NCBI GenBank assembly: GCA_028280485.1
Contig: JANQLS010000018.1
Coordinates: 1 to 46,594, forward strand
Length of the DNA stretch: 46,594 nucleotides
Source: Planctomycetota bacterium
Lineage (GTDB): Bacteria; Planctomycetota; UBA8108; JACQVS01
Reading direction: 5' to 3'
The notes under the pieces are model-generated. The model was not told the origin of the DNA. It saw only the letters and a program-made list of their open reading frames with translations, and searched no databases. The translations under genes were made by a program, and so were the position numbers. Positions 42,374 to 46,594 of this stretch are shown here, piece after piece. Position 1 is the first letter of the stretch. Each line of letters starts with the position of its first letter.

Positions 42374-45271
42374 TTAGGGCAGGCGATCTAAGACGATCCT
42401 AAAGCCAAAATTTGCACCCTTAATCGTTGAGAGTGACTTTCCTCTCGCTGCGGATCTCGCGCTTTGAAGTTGATCGGTAAACCAACTTCCACCTCGAATC
42501 ACTTTAAGAATTCCCTCTGAAGGACCCGTTGGGTCATCCACCTCTGAAGCGGAATAGCTTCCGTAATTATCCTGACACCATTCGGCTACATTTCCGTGAA
42601 CACCGTAGAAACCCCAGGCGTTCACTGGTTTGGATTTCACCGGTGCGGGGCTGTTGTTTGAGTTCGCGCACCAAAGGAGATAAGAGTCTGCAGGTGGGCA
42701 AGGGGAGCATTCGAAAAGTGAGCAAGAGGATGCTTCTCCAAAGAAAAAGGAAGATGTTGTTCCTGCTCGAGCCATGCACTCCCATTCTGCTTCAGTGGGA
42801 AGTCTAAAGAATTCGTCGGAGCGAATCGTTCCCGCTTGACGTTCCCGCGCCGTTAAGGACTCACAGAAGAGAACCGCATCATCCCAACTGACTCCCTCTA
42901 CGGGAAAGCTATCGCTCGAGGGATCTGCGGTAAAAAATGAAGGATTGCTCCCGAGGACTTCACGGTAATCTTTTTGAGTGACTTCGGTCGCACCCATAAA
43001 AAAGCCACGAGTTAGATTGACTTGGTGGCGGATTTCATCGGGGCGATGTCCCGGTTCAGAGGCGGAGGAACCCATCAGAAAACTCGTGGGGGGGATATAC
43101 AGGAGTTTGTACCCTCCGCGTGTTGTTCTCGAGCCGACTCCTAAACCGAGATGATCTTGAAGTTCACTGGCGTTTCTTCCTTGGCCGTGCCAACTTCCCG
43201 CAAGAATCGTTTCTTTGGGGGAGATCGTACTGAGGTCAAACCAGAATTCACTGGCGGCTCCTTTCCTTCTCAGTTGAGAGGCTAAGGGGACGATACCGTC
43301 AGACTCAGAGAAGGGATGGCGATTGAACTCATCTTGATAGTGAGATAAGAAATTCTCTAACAGGCGATGGGATAGAGGGGCAGCGGGGGATTCTTGTAGA
43401 TCGGATCCTACCGCAAAGAGGGAGGCATCTAAGCGGTCGTTACTCAATTTCAACCAAGATTGATCAAAGCTCCAAACTTCAGCGGCGGAGGAATGAGTTC
43501 TAAAGAATAAAGCGGCGTGAGTAAACGAGGTTAAGACTTCGATAGGAAAAACCCTTCTTTCGGCGTATCCCAAGGATCGCCAATAGGGACTTAAGGTCGA
43601 ACGCGCGTAGTGATGGTTTTCGGCTAACCATAATTGTTGGAAGGAAGGACTCGCGTAGGGAGTGCCACGAAAAGGAGTCTCTAAGGCGATGATACGAAGG
43701 GATTCAGGAAGGTTTTGACCCGCAGGAAAGGTGTGGTCGATGGCATCGACCGCGAGTAAGGTTCCATTGGAGTGAGTTAATAAAGTTAATGGCTCAGTTC
43801 TTTGACTCCAATTGAAGTGGGATTCCAATACAGAACTCAATTTCTGAGCGTTTTCCTCTAAGCTCGAATAAGGATTGAACGCATAGAGGTAGATCCCTTC
43901 TGCCCCGGGAAAGTAAATTTCATCTAGAAGATGAGCCCAGTAATTTTCTAGGTGTTGACGGGCTTCGGCTTCGTTTTGCCAAACGTCAAAAGCTTGAAAT
44001 TGAACTTGGGTTCCGTCGATTTGAAACAAATCCTTGAAGGGATCATTGAAGTCCCAACCGTGAATGAGAACCACGGGGGAAGATTCACCTAAGTCGAATC
44101 CAGGGACGGGGAGAAATTCTTCCGGAGTTTCAAGCGTTCTATCGATAGGGGAGGCGCGATAGAGTTGCCCGGTGGGCCAAACCGCTTCGAAGGCAGCTCG
44201 GGAGGCTTGATACTGATGTTCTACCCAAGCCAATTGAATTTTCAAAGTGACCGGTGTTTGAGGAATATCTAAGGTGAACTCTCGAAGAACGCTGTTCAGT
44301 ACAGTTCTTATTCGCAGTTGGTCGGGGCTTAAATACTCCACTTGTCCAAGGACTTGCTCACCGTCTCTTGAAAGCAAGACCTCTTGACCCTCTAAGAACT
44401 CTTCCACAAAAATCGGTCGCCCATCGATACTTCCCTCTCGGCCGACCAATCCCCATTCACGAATGTTAGCGAAGAGAGAAGCGGGGATTTGGGCCTGCCA
44501 TTTCTCTTCATCATTTTCAGTAAGAATTTTGGTCGCCTCGATCGGCCAGAAGTAAACCTGACCCGATACTTCGAAGAACAGGCTGAAGTCTGCTAAGAAT
44601 TCAGGAGCTTGAGGAAAGAGCTGACCGTCATCCGTCAACTGGAGAGAGAGTGTTCCACCAGGATCCAGCGAGTTGAGATCTCGGGCATCCAGGGAGAGTT
44701 CAAATGTCGGTAGCGTGGTGTCCGTATCGAGATGGTGACGAACCAGCTCCTCACTTAACTTAAATGAGATGGAGGAAGAAAATTGGAAGATTCCTTCTCC
44801 AATCTCAAACTGAAGTTCTTGATTGTTCGGACCTCGAACGACAAACGATGCCCCGGAGGCATCGATGGCCTCCCCGTCTCCCGATTGGCAGATGGAGTAG
44901 TCCCGGCAAGTGAGGAGATCTTCGGTAGGATCGAGTCCACACACGGGGAAGGGGGAGGGAGGGAGTGAGCCGTCTAAGAAGAGAAGATGGAGTAGGAATA
45001 TGCCGTCGGTAAGGTCCAATTGGCCGGAATCGTCCGCGTCGGCTGAAGATTCACAGGGAATTCGATCCCCCAAAATGACGTGATGGAGGACTTTGATGGG
45101 GTCCGCTAGGTGCAATGAGCCATCGGCTGTCACATCACCCCGTATGAAGAATGTGTTCGCGTTTAGCGGCCTTCCGAGACTCACTACGAGTAGGAGCAGA
45201 ACGATTAAATATACCGATAAAGCTTGGTAAGGTCTTGATATATATGACCTTAAGGATTTCGATGGTGCCAT
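42374..45271 (-). CDS. Secreted dockerin-like / lipase-like / FGE-like fusion protein
   Basis: Multidomain exported protein of 965 residues. A signal peptide (about 1-38) precedes a dockerin-like module (43-128) with two calcium loops (GDVTADGSLHLADPI and ADADDSGQLDLTDGI) and CGLDPTED. A beta-rich region (about 140-390) follows. An alpha/beta hydrolase of lipase or thioesterase type comes next (about 396-700): HGW at 404-406, nucleophile S501 in THSNG, and candidate D658 in SDGIVPL and H695 in GSWHGQ. The C-terminus (720-965) is a formylglycine-generating-enzyme-like (SUMF1) domain with FLMGS, EVTQKDYREVLGSNPSFF, RLPTEAEWE, GNVAEWCQD and RGGSW. The cysteines expected after RGGSW are missing, so this domain is probably a non-catalytic binder. 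First gene of a pair with the cohesin-like gene. Confidence 0.87.
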   Translation of the reverse strand: MAPSKSLRSYISRPYQALSVYLIVLLLLVVSLGRPLNANTFFIRGDVTADGSLHLADPIKVLHHVILGDRIPCESSADADDSGQLDLTDGIFLLHLLFLDGSLPPSPFPVCGLDPTEDLLTCRDYSICQSGDGEAIDASGASFVVRGPNNQELQFEIGEGIFQFSSSISFKLSEELVRHHLDTDTTLPTFELSLDARDLNSLDPGGTLSLQLTDDGQLFPQAPEFLADFSLFFEVSGQVYFWPIEATKILTENDEEKWQAQIPASLFANIREWGLVGREGSIDGRPIFVEEFLEGQEVLLSRDGEQVLGQVEYLSPDQLRIRTVLNSVLREFTLDIPQTPVTLKIQLAWVEHQYQASRAAFEAVWPTGQLYRASPIDRTLETPEEFLPVPGFDLGESSPVVLIHGWDFNDPFKDLFQIDGTQVQFQAFDVWQNEAEARQHLENYWAHLLDEIYFPGAEGIYLYAFNPYSSLEENAQKLSSVLESHFNWSQRTEPLTLLTHSNGTLLAVDAIDHTFPAGQNLPESLRIIALETPFRGTPYASPSFQQLWLAENHHYARSTLSPYWRSLGYAERRVFPIEVLTSFTHAALFFRTHSSAAEVWSFDQSWLKLSNDRLDASLFAVGSDLQESPAAPLSHRLLENFLSHYQDEFNRHPFSESDGIVPLASQLRRKGAASEFWFDLSTISPKETILAGSWHGQGRNASELQDHLGLGVGSRTTRGGYKLLYIPPTSFLMGSSASEPGHRPDEIRHQVNLTRGFFMGATEVTQKDYREVLGSNPSFFTADPSSDSFPVEGVSWDDAVLFCESLTARERQAGTIRSDEFFRLPTEAEWECMARAGTTSSFFFGEASSCSLFECSPCPPADSYLLWCANSNNSPAPVKSKPVNAWGFYGVHGNVAEWCQDNYGSYSASEVDDPTGPSEGILKVIRGGSWFTDQLQSARSAARGKSLSTIKGANFGFRIVLDRLP

Positions 45272-46025
45272 GGGTCCCTCTCAAATCTCGAAATCGACAG
45301 CCGTAGTTCCATTTCCATTCCAGCTGGAAAGTACGACATATTCTCTTTCGGTTATCGGGATATCCCACCAGGGCCTTTACCGGAATCCTAGGGAGATTTT
45401 AGGGTTCTTAATCGGAAAGAAACTTCGCCCAATTTCGGCCTGGGGCATTTACTTTTTTCGCCCGTCTACCTATGATGTCCTTCAGTTTCACAAAGTTATT
45501 AAGTCCTTTAAATTTAACCACTTCAGTTCCCAATTATAGCAGCCCGAAAAGTGGCAAGGAACATTGAGCAGGTTTCTTCTTCCTGCCTCCTGAGATTCAG
45601 TGTGGTTGATTGAAGAAGGGCTGAGTGAAGCTCCTATCATTCCTCGATCATAAAACTCTATCGGTATTCAAAGCTGTTAACGCAATCCAAGCAGATCCCA
45701 TTGGGTCTGCTCAGGGCTTTATTCCGGCCTAAATTCCGAGTTTGTTCCGAGTTTTATTTTGGGGAGAGAGGGGGGAGCTTTTTATATGAATTTATCGGTT
45801 TTCTGAGGAACTGCTGGATCCGGTTGAACGTTGTAAACTCCGGTGTATAGCAGTTGTTTCTGTTCGGGCTTCTATCATTCTTAAATAGATTTGATACAAG
45901 TCAGAACAATCTGGACTCTAGTTAGAATTAAACAGGTCATTATCCGCGTAGAGATCTAAGGTTTATGGGTCTTAGGAACTCAGGATAAGCCAAAAACTAA
46001 CAACCTTCTTTATATTGGAGGATCC
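45272..46025. other. Divergent intergenic region, no gene seen
   Basis: Between the minus-strand dockerin-like gene and the plus-strand secreted protein gene. A 9-bp imperfect hairpin GCAGATCCCA / TTGGGTCTGC (45691-45710) and a short direct repeat TTCCGAGTTT (about 45734-45753) are visible. None of the large repeat families occurs here. An 89-codon frame at 45270-45539 has no support. Promoters for both flanking genes must lie here. Confidence 0.5.
46017..46021 (+). promoter_or_regulatory. Ribosome binding site GGAGG of the last gene
   Basis: GGAGG four bases before the ATG at 46026. Strong match, slightly close spacing. Confidence 0.65.
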
Positions 46026-46594
46026 ATGCGAAGGTTCAAAATTCTTGCCGTTGCTCTAGTAGCAACAATGTTTCATGTTTCAGTAGTTACTGCTGAAGAC
46101 TGTCCAATTAGTAAAAAAGTTGATTCGGCTCAGGAAAAGGTCAATCAACTTCTTGCCAATTGGAAAGATGCCAGCGCCAAGCTGGGTAAGACTTGTCCTG
46201 ACCTTAAGAAGCAACTCGATACTCAATTCGCTTCGTTAGCTTCAGGTTGCCCCCTCGGTTCTCGCATGGACGAGACCGTCTCTTACGTTGAGAAGTCTCT
46301 TTCTCAAGCCTTAGCTTCAGCTAAACAATGTGCAGCTGAATGTAATGGTAAGGACGTTCCGGCTGAGATCGCCAAGATGAAGCCCGTCTTCGAAAAGAGA
46401 TTGGCTCTTCTCAAAGGTCTCCACGCCCTTGCAAAAGAACTGAAAGGAACGATTCCTGCTACTGGATCGAAAGCTAAGCTCGTCGTTGCTGACAAAGCAA
46501 AAGGTCTCTGCGAAGGTTCAGCCGCTAAGTTGATCGCTTCTGTTCGCGCCAGCAAGTGCGACAAAAGCTCAGCTAAAGCTTTGATCAACGGTAT
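46026..46594 (+). CDS. Secreted Lys/Ala-rich cysteine protein, 3' end cut by the window
   Basis: The frame is open from ATG to the end of the window (189 complete codons, no stop). A signal peptide (MRRFKILAVALVATMFHVSV, cleaved near TAED) is followed by a highly helical sequence rich in Lys, Ala and Ser. Cysteines are scattered at roughly 10-35 residue intervals (DCPIS, KTCPDL, SGCPLG, KQCAAEC, GLCEGS, SKCDK). No known domain was recognised. The composition suggests a periplasmic or surface helical-bundle protein stabilised by disulfides. Codon use is as regular as in the giant lectin-like gene, hinting at high expression. Confidence 0.8.
   Translation, partial: MRRFKILAVALVATMFHVSVVTAEDCPISKKVDSAQEKVNQLLANWKDASAKLGKTCPDLKKQLDTQFASLASGCPLGSRMDETVSYVEKSLSQALASAKQCAAECNGKDVPAEIAKMKPVFEKRLALLKGLHALAKELKGTIPATGSKAKLVVADKAKGLCEGSAAKLIASVRASKCDKSSAKALING

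Noticed and set aside
42374..43120. FGE-like domain as the activator of the sulfatase at 25601
   Set aside because: The cysteines needed for formylglycine generation are missing after RGGSW and the genes are 15 kb apart.
45270..45539. 89-codon plus-strand frame in the divergent intergenic region
   Set aside because: No ribosome binding site and no recognisable motif. It begins at the very edge of the opposite gene and looks like a chance frame.

Overview
The window looks like a chromosomal segment of a planctomycete, or a close PVC relative. The evidence is gene content. It carries a DUF1549/DUF1553 plus DUF1501 pair, a large PVC-type heme-binding dehydrogenase-like protein, and a planctomycete-style sigma factor coupled to a membrane Ser/Thr kinase. 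It also carries a formylglycine-type sulfatase, CRTAC1-like and TPR lipoproteins, and secreted proteins with dockerin-like calcium-loop repeats. No phage, plasmid or conjugation gene is seen and no tRNA or rRNA was recognised. The lineage is inferred from gene families only.

Layout. 1-8.0 kb: a secreted SGNH-hydrolase/nitrilase fusion, a 2-Cys peroxiredoxin, the heme dehydrogenase-like protein and a VKOR-DsbA fusion. 8.2-12 kb: DUF1549/DUF1553 and DUF1501 proteins in a two-gene minus-strand operon. 12-17.5 kb: a hybrid histidine kinase, then a sigma factor and Ser/Thr kinase sharing GTGA. 17.8-23.4 kb: RecQ helicase, an unrecognised membrane protein and an HSL-family esterase. 24-29.9 kb: class II DAHP synthase, a sulfatase, an FMN reductase, and a GT2 glycosyltransferase overlapping a voltage-gated K+ channel. 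30.4-34.3 kb: a giant secreted lectin/malectin-like protein with a C-terminal dockerin-like tail. 34.6-38.8 kb: an operon of TPR lipoprotein, CRTAC1 lipoprotein and a helical-repeat secreted protein. 38.8-45.3 kb: a class III PLP enzyme, then a minus-strand pair encoding a dockerin-like/lipase-like/FGE-like protein and a cohesin-like/PKD-like protein. The end holds the start of a secreted Lys/Ala-rich cysteine protein cut by the window edge.

Functional picture. The genes mostly serve the cell envelope and polymer or organic-matter use: sulfatase, lectins, esterases and DUF1501/1549 proteins. Others cover oxidative folding (VKOR-DsbA), signal transduction and ordinary metabolism. The cohesin-like and dockerin-like modules raise the possibility of non-cellulosomal surface assemblies.

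The most unusual layer is between the genes. Nearly every larger intergenic gap is filled with inverted-repeat elements of several interrelated types. These are (i) mosaics of short hairpin cassettes, (ii) elements with 24-nt tandem repeats bracketed by short inverted repeats, (iii) long-arm inverted repeats built on AGCCCGAAGCGTTAGCGAGG-like arms, two of which share a conserved loop, and (iv) tiny stem-TCC-stem hairpins abutting start or stop codons. No transposase is present in the window, so these look like non-autonomous or structural repeats. That is the best candidate here for something undescribed.
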